64,000 bases of DNA, from the NCBI RefSeq assembly GCF_000503895.1, contig NC_022997.1:1942501-2006500 (forward strand), read 5' to 3'. The translations under genes were made by a program, and so were the position numbers. This DNA comes from Hyphomicrobium nitrativorans NL23 (GTDB lineage Bacteria; Pseudomonadota; Alphaproteobacteria; Rhizobiales; Hyphomicrobiaceae). This document shows positions 36,110 to 46,055 of the stretch, in pieces. Numbering within the stretch: position 1 is the first letter of the stretch; every line of letters begins with the position of its first letter. The notes beneath the pieces were generated by a model, which was not told the origin of the DNA, made no database searches, and was given only the letters and a program-made list of their open reading frames with translations.

Positions 36110-37133
36110 GCTTCTACTCGGTTTGATCGTGATGGCTTGCGGGCCGTTGGCGGCGCATGCGCAGTCGACGTCGTTCAGCTCGCCGCGCGAGGCGCTTCGG
36201 CAGGGCGTCAGCGCCTACCAGGGCGGCTATTACGAAATGGCGGTTCCGGCGCTCGAATATGCGGCGGCATCGAGCGAGTTCATGGCGACGTACTACCTGG
36301 CAAGGATCTACCAGGACAATACGGGCGCTTATACCGACCACGCCAAGGCGTATGCGCTGTTCGAGAAGATCGTCGACGATCATCTCGAAGCGGATCCCGA
36401 TCTCGATCCCCGCGCGCCGTACATCGGCAAGGCGCTGACGGCGCTGGCCGGGTATTGGCTGAAGGGTCTTCCGGAGATCGGGCTTGCGCCGGATCCTGCG
36501 CGGGCCGTCTTCTATTTCAGTAATGCCTCGACGACGTACAACGACGAGGACGCGCAGTTCGAACTCGCCAAGCTGCAGCTTACGGGCGAGGGCGTCGAGG
36601 CCAACATTCCTCTCGGGCGGCATTGGCTCTCCATTCTGAGCCAGAACGGACACGCGGGCGCGCAGGCCTTCTTCGCCGATCTTCTCTGGCGCGGAAAGCA
36701 TGTCGAACCCGATCCGGCGCGTGCCTTGGCCTTGATCGCGATTGCGGTGCGCAATGCGCCGTCGCAGGACGCGATGTGGATCGAGGACATCTATCAGAAC
36801 ATCTTCTGCGGTGCGGCCGAGGGAACGCGCAGTCAGGCGACGGGTATCGTCGCGCAGTGGGGCAATCGTTACGGCCGCAAGCCCGCGAAGCTGCGCGACC
36901 ACAGCGGGCTGGCCCAGCTCACCGCTGCGCCCATCCGCACGTGTAAAAACGGCGAGGCGGTCGATTTCCTCTCTCCCAACCGATCGGGCATTGCGGGCAA
37001 TGCCGGGCATGCGGTGACGACGACGGACCGGCTGCCGCCGCCTGATGCCCAGCAGCCGACATTCAGCTACGGTTCGGTCGGAGGCGATGCTGCGCGGCTG
37101 CGCGATGTGACAGCGCCCGGTCAGGTTCGCTGA
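36096..37133 (+). CDS. ExoR-like periplasmic Sel1-repeat protein
   Basis: A signal peptide ([18 protein letters not shown]) is cleaved near residue 23, then Sel1/TPR-like helical repeats follow: [82 protein letters not shown]. The order and wording closely follow rhizobial ExoR (ALVALAGYL, APDP, AQFQLG, GEG, GHAGA, NLLFQ). ExoR is a periplasmic inhibitor of the ExoS/ChvI two-component system that controls exopolysaccharide and motility. At 345 residues it is longer than S. meliloti ExoR (about 268) by a C-terminal tail. Assignment is by motif reading only. Confidence 0.7.
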   Translation: MRTSRLLLGLIVMACGPLAAHAQSTSFSSPREALRQGVSAYQGGYYEMAVPALEYAAASSEFMATYYLARIYQDNTGAYTDHAKAYALFEKIVDDHLEADPDLDPRAPYIGKALTALAGYWLKGLPEIGLAPDPARAVFYFSNASTTYNDEDAQFELAKLQLTGEGVEANIPLGRHWLSILSQNGHAGAQAFFADLLWRGKHVEPDPARALALIAIAVRNAPSQDAMWIEDIYQNIFCGAAEGTRSQATGIVAQWGNRYGRKPAKLRDHSGLAQLTAAPIRTCKNGEAVDFLSPNRSGIAGNAGHAVTTTDRLPPPDAQQPTFSYGSVGGDAARLRDVTAPGQVR

Positions 37134-37226
37134 AGCCAACAGCCGACGACAAATTTCGAAACGCGCGCTGCGGTCTTGCGGCGCGCGTTTTCGTTTGTGG
37201 AGTTTGTCCGCGAACTGTCCGCGAAT

Positions 37227-38006
37227 TTATGTGAGCGCGACCCACACCGGCACGTGATCGGACGGTTTCTCCCAGCCCCGCGTGAAGCGGTCGATGCCCG
37301 CGCCCGAAAGGCGGTCCACGGCCTGGGGCGACAAAAGGTGATGATCGATGCGGATGCCGTCGTCCTTCTGCCAGGCGCCGGCCTGATAGTCCCAGAACGT
37401 ATAGATGCCCGGCTCCGGATGGCAGGCGCGGACGGCGTCGAGATAGCCGAGGTTTTCGATGGCGCGGAATGCGCCGCGGCTTTCTGGCTGAAACAGCGCA
37501 TCGTTGGTCCACGCCGCCGGGCGGCTTGCGTCCTCGGGTTCGGGAATGACGTTGTAATCGCCGGCGAGGACAACGGGCATTTCGGTCGCCAGCAGAGCGC
37601 GCGCGTGGGCTTCGAGCCGCGCCATCCAGCCGAGCTTGTAGCCAAACTTCTCGGTGCCGAGCGGGTTGCCGTTCGGCAGGTAGAGCGAGGCGACGCGGAC
37701 GGACAGCGTGCCCGCGGTGACGGTCGCCTCGATGAAGCGCGACTGCACGTCGGCCTCGTCTCCGGGGAGGCCGCGCGTTACGTCTTCGAGCGGGTGAAGC
37801 GAGAGCAGTGCGACACCGTTGAAGCCTTTCTGGCCGTGCGTCTCGACCGTATAGCCGAGGTCGGTGAAGGCTTCGCGCGGGAAGCCCTCGTCCTGGCACT
37901 TGATCTCCTGCAGGCACAGCACGTCGGGCTTGGCTTCGCGCACGTAGGCGACCGCGCCCTCGATGCGCGCCCGGATGCCGTTGATGTTCCAGGTGGTGAT
38001 GAGCAT
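37227..38006 (-). CDS. xthA: Exodeoxyribonuclease III (AP endonuclease)
   Basis: Cuts DNA at abasic sites in base-excision repair and degrades from 3' ends. The 259 residues show all motifs: TWNINGIRARI near residue 5, CLQEIKCQD near 31 with the metal-binding Glu, SLYLPNGNP near 107, AGDYNVIPEPED near 147, RIDHHLLSP near 222 and the catalytic SDHVPVW at the end. The ATG at 38006 fits the family start. It converges with the exoR-like gene and follows erpA on the same strand by 42 bp. Confidence 0.95.
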   Translation of the reverse strand: MLITTWNINGIRARIEGAVAYVREAKPDVLCLQEIKCQDEGFPREAFTDLGYTVETHGQKGFNGVALLSLHPLEDVTRGLPGDEADVQSRFIEATVTAGTLSVRVASLYLPNGNPLGTEKFGYKLGWMARLEAHARALLATEMPVVLAGDYNVIPEPEDASRPAAWTNDALFQPESRGAFRAIENLGYLDAVRACHPEPGIYTFWDYQAGAWQKDDGIRIDHHLLSPQAVDRLSGAGIDRFTRGWEKPSDHVPVWVALT

Positions 38007-38048
38007 GGGCGTCCGGAGCGCTCCCGCCCTATGAGGGAGCGCGGGAGG

Positions 38049-38390
38049 TCAGAGGGAGAAGCTGGTGCCGCAACCGCAGGAGGCCGTCGCGTTCGGGTTC
38101 TGAATTTTGAAGGCCGCGCCGATCAGGTCGTCGACGAAGTCGATTTCGGAGCCTGCGAGATAGGCCATCGAGACGGGATCGATCAAGACCTTCGCCCCGT
38201 CGCGCTCGATGACGGCATCGTCTCCCGATGCGCCGTCCACGAGGTCGAAATTATATTGAAAGCCCGAGCAGCCGCCGCCCTCCACGGAAACGCGCAGCAG
38301 GGTGCCTGCGGGCTCGCCGGCCACGATCTCGGCGATGCGGCGGGCGGCGCTTGCTGTCAGCGTCACGGGAAAGGTGGCAGTCTCGGTCAT
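38049..38390 (-). CDS. erpA: A-type iron-sulfur cluster insertion protein (ErpA/IscA-like)
   Basis: Carries Fe-S clusters to target enzymes. The 113 residues have the three cluster Cys: GGGCSGFQY near residue 40 and SCGCGTSF at the C terminus. The LTASAARRIAEIVAGEP start and VLIDPVSMAYLAGSEIDFVDDLIGAAFKIQNPNA core match ErpA. It diverges from the dgt gene, a common alphaproteobacterial arrangement, and precedes xthA. Confidence 0.93.
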   Translation of the reverse strand: MTETATFPVTLTASAARRIAEIVAGEPAGTLLRVSVEGGGCSGFQYNFDLVDGASGDDAVIERDGAKVLIDPVSMAYLAGSEIDFVDDLIGAAFKIQNPNATASCGCGTSFSL

Positions 38391-38538
38391 CTAGCGGTCC
38401 TCAGGAGGCGCGGGAGACGGTGTTTCAACCGAAATCAGGGTGCCTCGGGTGCGTCGCGTCTCGGCATGAAGATAGGGATCGCTTGATCCAAGTCAAATGG
38501 CTTGCGGCGGCCGGCTTCAAGGCCCTACGTCTCGGGGC

Positions 38539-39777
38539 ATGAGCGACGACTCGACGGGACTGGTCAAAATGACGGACACGGCTGACTTCGGCGCGTCGCT
38601 TGCCCCCGGGCAGCGGCGCCCTGCGCGCTATGCGGCCAGCGCCGTGCCGTCACGCGGGCGGCGTTTTCCGGAGCCGGATTGCCCGAGCCGCAGCCCCTTC
38701 CAGCGGGATCGCGACCGTATCCTGCATTCCACGGCGTTTCGCCGCCTGATTCACAAGACGCAGGTGTTCGTCTTTCATGAGGGCGATCATTACCGCACGC
38801 GGCTGACACACAGCCTCGAAGTGGCGCAGATCGCGCGGACGATCTCGCGTCAACTACGGCTCGACGAGGATCTCGCGGAGGCCCTCGCGCTCGCACACGA
38901 TCTCGGGCATCCGCCGTTCGGGCATGCGGGGGAGCGCGCGCTCGACCGGATCATGGCGGCGTTCGGCGGGTTCGATCACAATGCGCAGAGCCTGCGCGTG
39001 GTGACGGCGCTCGAACGCAAGTATCTCGATTTCGACGGACTCAATCTCACGTGGGAGACGCTCGAAGGTCTCGCGAAGCACAACGGGCCGCTCGCGGACG
39101 AGCGCGATCCGGTGCTGAAGGTGGTGCGCCGTCTCGAAGACGGATGGCAGAGCCTGGAAGCGGAGCGCTGGGCGTCGGGCGAAGCGCAGGCGGCGGCGCT
39201 CGCGGACGATATCGCCTACGTCAGCCATGATATCGACGACGGTCTGAGGGCGAACCTGCTTTCGCTTGCCGCTCTCGCAGATGTTCCGTTCGTGGGAGAG
39301 ATCGTCCGCTCTTTGCCGCAAGGCGCACACTTGGATGGGAGCCGCCTCACCTACGAAGTGACGCGGCGCATGATCACGCGTTTGATCCACGATGTGGTGC
39401 AGGAGAGCCGCCGCCGGCTCGCTGCGCTCGACCCTGCGACGCCGACCGACGTCATGGCGGCGCCCCAGGTGACGGTTGCGTTTTCGGAGCGTGTGGCCGG
39501 GGATCTCGCCTCGCTTAAGGCGTTCCTCATGGAGCGGGTCTACCGGAGCCGGCGCGTCATGGGGGTCATGGAGGAGGCCGAAGCGGTGGTGGCGCGGCTG
39601 TTCGCGCGTTATCTGGCCGACGAAGGTGCGCTTCCCGGCGGCTGGCGCGCGGCCCAGGCCGGGCTCGCCGACCGGGCGCGGGCGCGTGTGATCGCGGATT
39701 TCGTGGCCGGGATGACCGACCGTTACGCCATCGCCGAACATGCCCGCCTGTTTGACGCCGCGCCGGAATTGCGTTAG
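38539..39777 (+). CDS. dgt: Deoxyguanosinetriphosphate triphosphohydrolase-like protein (HD domain)
   Basis: HD-fold enzyme splitting dNTPs to nucleosides and triphosphate. The 412 residues contain PFQRDRDRILHSTAFRRLIHKTQVF, HYRTRLTHSLEVAQIARTISR near residue 88 with the first His, and ALALAHDLGHPPFGHAGERAL near 120 with the HD pair. The family is sometimes called Dgt-like because dGTP specificity varies. ATG at 38539 was taken; one at 38569 is possible. It reads away from erpA and precedes argS by 94 bp. Confidence 0.9.
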   Translation: MSDDSTGLVKMTDTADFGASLAPGQRRPARYAASAVPSRGRRFPEPDCPSRSPFQRDRDRILHSTAFRRLIHKTQVFVFHEGDHYRTRLTHSLEVAQIARTISRQLRLDEDLAEALALAHDLGHPPFGHAGERALDRIMAAFGGFDHNAQSLRVVTALERKYLDFDGLNLTWETLEGLAKHNGPLADERDPVLKVVRRLEDGWQSLEAERWASGEAQAAALADDIAYVSHDIDDGLRANLLSLAALADVPFVGEIVRSLPQGAHLDGSRLTYEVTRRMITRLIHDVVQESRRRLAALDPATPTDVMAAPQVTVAFSERVAGDLASLKAFLMERVYRSRRVMGVMEEAEAVVARLFARYLADEGALPGGWRAAQAGLADRARARVIADFVAGMTDRYAIAEHARLFDAAPELR

Positions 39778-39871
39778 CCGGGCCGATCGTTTGCCAGCAG
39801 AAAGGCGGCTGTCTTAGCCTGCTACCACCTCTAGGTAGCGGGGCTGCCGTCAGGTTCGAGGACGCTATTCC

Positions 39872-41686
39872 ATGGACGTGTTCGCGGAAGTCGAGGCCAA
39901 GGTTCTCGACGCGCTCGCCGGGCTTCAAAAGAAGAACGTGCTGCCGCAGGGGTTGGATTTCGCCAACGTGGCGGTCGAACAGCCCCGCGATCCGGCGCAC
40001 GGCGACCTCGCCTGCAATGCGGCGATGGTGCTGGCCAAGGCTGCCGGGAAGAAGCCGCGCGACATCGCTGACGCGCTTGCGGCGGAGCTTCAGGCGGATG
40101 CGGATGTCGTCTCGGCCGAGGTGGCGGGACCGGGCTTCCTCAATCTCCGGCTTCGCGCGGATTTCTGGCACGGCGTCGTGCGTGCCATTCTTTCGCGGGG
40201 CACGCGCTATGGCGCATCCGATGTGGGCAAGCGTGCGCGGACGAACGTGGAGTACGTCTCGGCCAATCCCACGGGACCGATGCACGTCGGCCATTGCCGC
40301 GGCGCCGTATTCGGCGATGCACTGGCCAACCTGCTGGCGTTCGCGGGCTACGACGTGACGCGCGAATATTATATCAACGACGCCGGCGGGCAGGTGGACG
40401 TGCTCGCGCGCTCCGTGTTCCTCCGGTATCGCGAGGCGCTGGGCGAGGCGATTGGCGAAATCCCCGAAGGGCTCTATCCCGGCGACTACCTGAAGCCTGT
40501 GGGTGAGGCGCTCGCGAAAGAACATGGCCCGTCGCTGATCAACGTTCCCGAGGAGCGGTGGCTTCCGCTCGTGCGGACGTTCGCGATCGATCGGATCATG
40601 CCGATGATCAAGAACGACCTCGCGGCGCTGAATATCAAGCACGATGTGTTCTTCTCCGAAGCCTCGCTCACGAAGGGCGAGGCGGACAAGGTTTCGGCGG
40701 CCATTGCCGATCTGCGTGCGCGCGGGCTGATCTACGAAGGGCGCCTCGAAAAGCCGAAAGGCCATGACGACGAGGAGTGGGAGGATCGCGAGCAGACGCT
40801 GTTCCGCTCCACGGAGTACGGGGACGAAGCCGACCGGGCGCTGATGAAGGCGGACGGCAGCTACACGTATTTCGCGGGCGATGTCGCATATCACTACGAC
40901 AAGCTGAACCGCGGTTACCGTCACATGATCAACGTGTTCGGTGCGGACCACATCGGCTACATCCCGCGGATGCTGGCGACCGTTGCGGCGTTGACGGGCG
41001 GCACTGTCGAGCGCGATGCCAAGGGCAAGCTCAAGCATTGGCACACGACGGGGGGATCTGCCGATCTCGACATCAAGGTCGTCAACCTCGTCAAGCTCTA
41101 CAAGAACGGCGAGCCGTACAAGATGTCGAAGCGGGCGGGCACGTTCGTTACGCTACGCGACGTGGTGGACGAGGTGGGTTCGGACGCCGTGCGCTTCATG
41201 ATGCTCTACCGGAAGGAACTCGAACAGCTCGACTTCGACTTCGCGAAAGTCACCGAGCAGTCGAAAGACAATCCGGTGTTCTATGTTCAGTACGCGCACG
41301 CGCGGGCCGCCTCGGTGTTGCGGAATGCGCGCGAGGCGTTCTCAGGGCTCGATACGACGCCCGGGAGTGTCGCGGGTGCGGATCTCGCGCTGCTGACAGA
41401 TCCCGGAGAACTCGATCTCATCCGTCGGTGCGCGCACTATCCGAGCCTGATCGCAGGCGCCGCGCGCGCCCACGAGCCTCATCGGGTGGCGTTCTATCTC
41501 TATGATTTGGCTTCCGCTTTTCATTCGCATTGGACACGTGGCAATGATTTGCCACAATTGCGCGTTATCCAGCAGGATGATCGCGCTTTGACCGCGGCCC
41601 GGTGTGCGCTCGTTGCGTCTTTGCAGCTCGTGTTATCCTCAGGCCTTGCGGTGCTCGGTGTCGGAGCACCAGAGGCGATGCGCTAG
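39872..41686 (+). CDS. argS: Arginyl-tRNA synthetase
   Basis: Charges tRNA-Arg. The 604 residues have an N-terminal Add-1 domain, then [20 protein letters not shown] near residue 128 with HVGH as the HIGH motif. The KMSKS equivalent is [21 protein letters not shown] near 415, followed by the tRNA-binding domain with [25 protein letters not shown]. The ATG at 39872 gives the normal length. It follows dgt and leads the SPOR protein gene, the usual alphaproteobacterial order. Confidence 0.96.
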   Translation: MDVFAEVEAKVLDALAGLQKKNVLPQGLDFANVAVEQPRDPAHGDLACNAAMVLAKAAGKKPRDIADALAAELQADADVVSAEVAGPGFLNLRLRADFWHGVVRAILSRGTRYGASDVGKRARTNVEYVSANPTGPMHVGHCRGAVFGDALANLLAFAGYDVTREYYINDAGGQVDVLARSVFLRYREALGEAIGEIPEGLYPGDYLKPVGEALAKEHGPSLINVPEERWLPLVRTFAIDRIMPMIKNDLAALNIKHDVFFSEASLTKGEADKVSAAIADLRARGLIYEGRLEKPKGHDDEEWEDREQTLFRSTEYGDEADRALMKADGSYTYFAGDVAYHYDKLNRGYRHMINVFGADHIGYIPRMLATVAALTGGTVERDAKGKLKHWHTTGGSADLDIKVVNLVKLYKNGEPYKMSKRAGTFVTLRDVVDEVGSDAVRFMMLYRKELEQLDFDFAKVTEQSKDNPVFYVQYAHARAASVLRNAREAFSGLDTTPGSVAGADLALLTDPGELDLIRRCAHYPSLIAGAARAHEPHRVAFYLYDLASAFHSHWTRGNDLPQLRVIQQDDRALTAARCALVASLQLVLSSGLAVLGVGAPEAMR

Positions 41687-41901
41687 AGTCTTGATTCGAA
41701 GGCCCGACCCCGAGGCTTTCGGTTCCTGCGAAGATCGCGATCTGACCGGAGCGCGCGACCATCGCAGTGCCACCGCCGCGAAAATCGCGGATCGGTTGCC
41801 CGGTGGATCGAGGCGGGACGCCCAGGACGCTGACATCGCGTCGCTGGATCGAGCGCGCCACTGGATCGGATGTCGGGGATGTGCGACGGGGGTTCCGAGC
41901 G

Positions 41902-43227
41902 ATGACACGGTACAACAATCCTTTGCCCCACGCCCAGGCGCCGCCCGCTCAGGGCCGGCCGGCCGGGGCCGCGCATCCGCACCAGCCTCACCTGGGCCAG
42001 CCTCATCCGGGGCATGGGCAGCCTCAGGCCCATGCCGAGCCAGAACTTTCGGGCTGGCCGCAGCCTGCTGCCGGCTTCCGGCAGCCGCCCGTGCAACCCG
42101 CTCCGCATCAGCATCGGCCCGCTCAGCAGGGCTATCCCGATCTCGGTTATGCCGAGCAGGATGCGGGTGCTGCGCAGGATCCGTTCGCGGCTCTCCGGCC
42201 AGACGGCTACGGCATGTCTCCTCAGCCGTCGCAGGCTCACGCGGCCGATCCCTACGGGCTTCAGGGCTATTCTGCGCCGCAGCCCGCGACGCAGGGATAC
42301 GCGCCCCCGCGGCAGGCGCCGGCTTCGCAAGCGCCGAGTGCCCATCAGGCGCCCTCGCATCTCGCGGCCTACGATCCCTTCGCGCCTCCGGGCGAAAGTT
42401 ACGCGCCGCAGGGCCAGCCGGGCGGATATTCGCCGCCGTTCGCAAACGCGACACCGCCGCAGACGAACGGCGGATACGGCGGCCTGCAAGGACAGGGGTA
42501 TGCGCAGCCCTCGTCCGCCCCGCCATCGTCGTCTCCGGCGTATGCCGGCTATGCCGCCCCGGCGCAGCCGGGCGGTCCGTTCGGCCGCGCCGAGGCTCAC
42601 CATCAGCCGCAGGCTTACGCGGATCAATGGGGTGCTGCGGAGCACGACGACGGCCACGCGCACGGCGGGCACAGCCTTGCGCTCGATGCCAACGATTATC
42701 AGGGCCCTGGCGCCTACGGGGATGCGGGGGCCCACGGCGAACACGCGCATTGGGGGACGGAGGCTTACGCCGACCCGCAGGGCGAGTTGGCTCAGGGGCA
42801 CTATCAGGGCCAGCACGGCACGTTCGATCAGAGCTATGCCGACGACGACGCTATGTACGAGGACGAGCCCCGTGGCCGGGGTGCCGGCTGGAAGAAAGCC
42901 GCGACGCTGGTCGCATGCACGGTCTTGCTCGGCGGCGGGCTGGTTTACGGCGTTTCGGGGCTCTTCGGGCCGGGTGGTGGCGAACCGACGCCGCTGGTGC
43001 GGGGTGCCGAAGGCCCCTCGAAGGTCAAGCCGTCGGAGCCGGGCGGCAAGCGGTTCGACCATGCGGACAGCAAGATCATGGGCCGTCTGGGCGAGGGGGC
43101 CGCGACTGCCGATCCTTCCGGCGTGCGCAAGGTGCCCGTCGTTTCCGTGGGGCGCGACGGACAAATCCAGCCGCCGTCCAGCGAGAGGGAGACGCAGGCC
43201 ATCGTCGCGGTTCCGGGCTTACGGTGA
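41902..43227 (+). CDS. SPOR protein, N-terminal part of a frameshifted gene
   Basis: Encodes a 441-residue Pro/Gln/Gly/His-rich cytoplasmic region, a transmembrane helix near residues 333-352 (KKAATLVACTVLLGGGLVYGV) and a periplasmic linker. The frame ends at TGA 43225-43227 right after VPGLR. The +1 frame continues without a stop through a Pro/Ala linker into a SPOR domain that ends at 43780. The intact protein would be about 625 residues, envelope-spanning, with the SPOR domain binding septal glycan. The ATG at 41902 starts MTRYNN. It lies between argS and nagZ, where SPOR genes usually sit. Confidence 0.75.
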   Translation: MTRYNNPLPHAQAPPAQGRPAGAAHPHQPHLGQPHPGHGQPQAHAEPELSGWPQPAAGFRQPPVQPAPHQHRPAQQGYPDLGYAEQDAGAAQDPFAALRPDGYGMSPQPSQAHAADPYGLQGYSAPQPATQGYAPPRQAPASQAPSAHQAPSHLAAYDPFAPPGESYAPQGQPGGYSPPFANATPPQTNGGYGGLQGQGYAQPSSAPPSSSPAYAGYAAPAQPGGPFGRAEAHHQPQAYADQWGAAEHDDGHAHGGHSLALDANDYQGPGAYGDAGAHGEHAHWGTEAYADPQGELAQGHYQGQHGTFDQSYADDDAMYEDEPRGRGAGWKKAATLVACTVLLGGGLVYGVSGLFGPGGGEPTPLVRGAEGPSKVKPSEPGGKRFDHADSKIMGRLGEGAATADPSGVRKVPVVSVGRDGQIQPPSSERETQAIVAVPGLR

Positions 43228-43780
43228 ATTGACGGTCTCGGTCGGGCCTCCCGGACCGGGCGGCGCGTCGCCGTCCGCAGGGCAGACGCAGCCGGGCGGG
43301 CCGCCGTCGCCGGATCGGCGCGCGGCTGCGGCAGCGCCGCCGCAGGTGGAAATGGTGACGGGTTCGAACAGCAAGGCGGGGGTTGGCGAGCAGCGTCCGG
43401 CCGCGCAGCAGAACGCGGCGCCCGCGAAGGCTCCAGCCGCTCCCAAGGCCGACACGCCGAAGAAGGTGGCTGCGGCCGATCCGTCGCCCGCTCCGAGCGC
43501 GCCGCGCTCGACGGGAGCTGGCTATGTCGCGGTGCTGGCTTCGGTGCCGGCGTCTGCGAGCAGCCGCATCGACGCGCTGACGCAGTTTGCGGACATGCAG
43601 CAGAAGTACGGGTCTATCCTCAGCAGCAAGACGCCGGATATCCAGGAAGCCAATCTGGGCGCCAAGGGCACCTATCATCGTCTGCTGGTGGGGCCGCCCG
43701 GATCGCGGGATTCGGCGAACTCGGTCTGCAATCAGCTCAAGGCCCAAGGCTACAATGGCTGCTGGATCACGGCTTATTGA
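43226..43780 (+). pseudogene. SPOR protein, C-terminal part in the +1 frame
   Basis: About 184 codons in the frame one base after that of the preceding fragment. A Pro/Ala/Lys-rich linker is followed by a complete SPOR domain of about 75 residues: GYVAVLASVP, SSRIDALTQFADMQQKYG, YHRLLVGPPGSRDSANSVCNQLKAQGYNGCWI. There is no plausible separate start, and the SPOR domain is needed outside the membrane, so it must belong to the upstream frame. Either one base is gained or lost near 43216-43226, or the gene is truly broken, or frameshifting occurs. Confidence 0.7.
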
Positions 43781-43786
43781 GTTTTT

Positions 43787-43905
43787 CTGACACAAGCTGA
43801 GGGAAGCTTCGAACACGGCGCGTCGTGCTTTGTGGATGGCCGCGGCAGTCCGTGCGGAGCTTGGCTTCGCCAAGACGCTCCGGGCGCTTCGCGCCCGATC
43901 GTGAG
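43787..43905. repeat. R1 family repeat copy downstream of the SPOR gene
   Basis: Starts with ACAAGCTGAGGGAAGCTTCG, matching the 3.98-kb unit head, then GTCGTGCTTTGTGGATGGCC. It switches to a CTTGGC-TTC-GCCAAG hairpin near 43860 and CGGGCGC-TTC-GCGCCCG. The hairpin is CATGGC/GCCATG in other copies, another paired change. The remaining bases to 44004 hold nothing I recognise. Confidence 0.7.
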
Positions 43906-44004
43906 GAGCTATCGTTCCTACCATCAGATCAGTAAATGTAGGTGTTCGGGCACGCGGGCGACGCGTAGGCTCTCCATGCGAAGATCGTAATCCGGAACCT
44001 AGCT

Positions 44005-45039
44005 ATGACGTCAGCCTTCATCACCGGACTTGCGGGCGCGACGCTGACGCCCGACGAGGCAAGTTTCATTAAGGCGGCGGCTCCGGCCGGGATTATTCTG
44101 TTTGCGCGAAACTGCGTCGAGCCCGAGCAGATCCGCAGGCTTGTGGGCGACGCGCGGGAAGCCTCCGGTCATGGCGACGATTTTCTTGTGCTGATCGATC
44201 AGGAGGGCGGGCGCGTGCAGCGCCTGCGTCCCCCGCTCGGGCGTGCGCTTCCGCCCGCGTATGCCTATGCCTGCCTCTATTGCAACGACGAGGACGGAGC
44301 GCTGGACGCTGCATTTCTCTCCGCGCGTCTTCTCGCGGACGACCTCAAGGCGCTCGGCATCAACACCAATTGCGCGCCCGTACTCGACGTTCCGGTGCCG
44401 GGCGCACACGACATTATCGGCGACCGTGCGTACGGGCAGATGCCCGATCAGGTCGCCCGTCTCGGGCGCGCGGTTGCGGAAGGGTTCATGGCGGGCGGCG
44501 TGCTGCCGGTCATCAAGCACATTCCCGGTCACGGCCGCGCGACGGCCGACAGCCATCTCGCGCTTCCCGTCGTGGACGCGCCGCGCGAGGTGCTCGACGC
44601 GACCGACTTCGCGCCGTTCAAGGCCTTGGCCGACATGCCGGCGGCGATGACGGCGCATGTCGTGTTCACGGCCGTCGACGGGGGTGCGCCGGCCAGCACC
44701 TCGCGCCGGGTGACCGAAGAGGTGATCCGCGGTGCCATCGGTTTCGACGGGCTCTTGATGAGCGACGATCTGAGTATGAAGGCGCTGACGGGCCCTCTCG
44801 GCGCGCGGGCGGAAGCCGTGCTGGCTGCGGGGTCGGATCTGGCGCTCCATTGCAGCGGGGATTTTGCCGAGATGGAGGCCGTGGCTGCGGCGGTTCCCGC
44901 GCTTTCGGGCGATGCGCTGCGGCGGTTCCGGGCCGCGCTCGAAATTTTTGCCCGTTCAGAACCTTACGATTCGGGGCGAGCACAAACGGGGCTTGCGCGA
45001 GCCTTGGGAACTACAGGACGGGCTCCTGAATCAGTGTAA
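44005..45039 (+). CDS. nagZ: Beta-N-acetylhexosaminidase (NagZ-like, GH3)
   Basis: Removes N-acetylglucosamine from cell-wall recycling products in the cytoplasm. The 344 residues carry GLAGATLTPDEASFI, then PAGIILFARNCVEPEQIR, IDQEGGRVQRLRPP near residue 68, NCAPVLDVP near 123, and the catalytic loop KHIPGHGRATADSHLALP near 172, whose His/Asp pair is the GH3 NagZ acid-base. The nucleophile loop LLMSDDLSMKAL is near 249. It is followed at 87 bp by scpA, as in many alphaproteobacteria. Confidence 0.94.
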   Translation: MTSAFITGLAGATLTPDEASFIKAAAPAGIILFARNCVEPEQIRRLVGDAREASGHGDDFLVLIDQEGGRVQRLRPPLGRALPPAYAYACLYCNDEDGALDAAFLSARLLADDLKALGINTNCAPVLDVPVPGAHDIIGDRAYGQMPDQVARLGRAVAEGFMAGGVLPVIKHIPGHGRATADSHLALPVVDAPREVLDATDFAPFKALADMPAAMTAHVVFTAVDGGAPASTSRRVTEEVIRGAIGFDGLLMSDDLSMKALTGPLGARAEAVLAAGSDLALHCSGDFAEMEAVAAAVPALSGDALRRFRAALEIFARSEPYDSGRAQTGLARALGTTGRAPESV

Positions 45040-45126
45040 GGTCCGGCCAGGTTTTTAGCGGCGCGCGTTTTCGGCTGCGCGGACGGGCCTTGCGGGGCCT
45101 CTGCTGAACCATGATGTCAGGACCCC

Positions 45127-46020
45127 ATGATTATCGAGAGCACGATGATCGAAGACGCTGGAGAGATGGACGAGGCGCCGGGATGGGAAAGCCCCGACGG
45201 CGAGCTTCAGCCCGCCGCGTCGGAGGCGCTTATCGTGGATGTCGCGGGTTTCGAGGGTCCGCTCGACCTGCTGCTTGCGCTCGCCCGCACACACAAGATC
45301 GACATCTCGCAGATCTCGATCATGGCGCTCGTCGATCAATATCTCGTCTATATCGCGGAAGCCCAACGGCTCAAGCTAGAGATCGCGGCCGACTATCTCG
45401 TGATGGCGGCATGGCTGACGTTCTTGAAGTCGCGGATGATCCTGCCGCGCGAGCCGACCGACGACGAAACGCCGTCCGCCGAGGAGATGGCGCAACGCCT
45501 AGCATTCCGGCTCATGCGGCTCGAAGCCATGCGCCGCGCCATCGCGGACCTCATGACGAAGAAGCGGCTCGGGCAGGACGTGTTCCAGCGCGGGATGCCG
45601 GAAGAACGCTCGAAGGTCACGGATGTCCGGTGGACGGCCGAGATCTACGATCTTCTCAAAGCCTATTCGGAGCTTCGGCGGCGCACCGCCAAGGTCGTGC
45701 ATGTGGTGAAAGCGCGCCGCGTGTGGTCGATCGAGAAGGCGCGGCGACAGCTCGAAACGCTCGTCGGCGAAACGGTCAGCGCCGGAGACTGGGTCCAGCT
45801 CGAAATGTGCCTCAGGACCTATCTTACGCCGCAGACGGTGGCCGAAGACGAGGACAAGACGGCGCTTGCAAGTTCGTTCGGTGCCACGCTCGAAATGGCG
45901 CGCGAAGGCTTGATCGAACTTCGCCAGGATGCTCCGTTCGAGGCGATTTACATGCGCAAATGCGAAGCAGGCGCTGCGTGGGAGCGGCTGGACCGACGGC
46001 ATGGCGGTGTGGCGCCGTAG
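45127..46020 (+). CDS. scpA: Segregation and condensation protein A
   Basis: Kleisin subunit of the SMC-ScpAB condensin that organises chromosomes. The 297 residues have the N-terminal VDVAGFEGPLDLLLALARTHKIDISQISIMAL near residue 36, LEIAADYLVMAAWLTFLKSRMILP near 90 and a C-terminal winged region. It starts at ATG 45127 and is followed 35 bp later by scpB. It is somewhat longer than average because of an acidic N-terminal extension. Confidence 0.94.
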   Translation: MIIESTMIEDAGEMDEAPGWESPDGELQPAASEALIVDVAGFEGPLDLLLALARTHKIDISQISIMALVDQYLVYIAEAQRLKLEIAADYLVMAAWLTFLKSRMILPREPTDDETPSAEEMAQRLAFRLMRLEAMRRAIADLMTKKRLGQDVFQRGMPEERSKVTDVRWTAEIYDLLKAYSELRRRTAKVVHVVKARRVWSIEKARRQLETLVGETVSAGDWVQLEMCLRTYLTPQTVAEDEDKTALASSFGATLEMAREGLIELRQDAPFEAIYMRKCEAGAAWERLDRRHGGVAP

Positions 46021-46055
46021 CCGTTTCGATGGCGCAACGGGAAAGGTAAGGCTGC

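Noticed and set aside
43205-43235. prfB-like programmed +1 frameshift in the SPOR gene
   Set aside because: A sense codon followed by TGA is present but no purine-rich stimulator at the right spacing; an indel is simpler.
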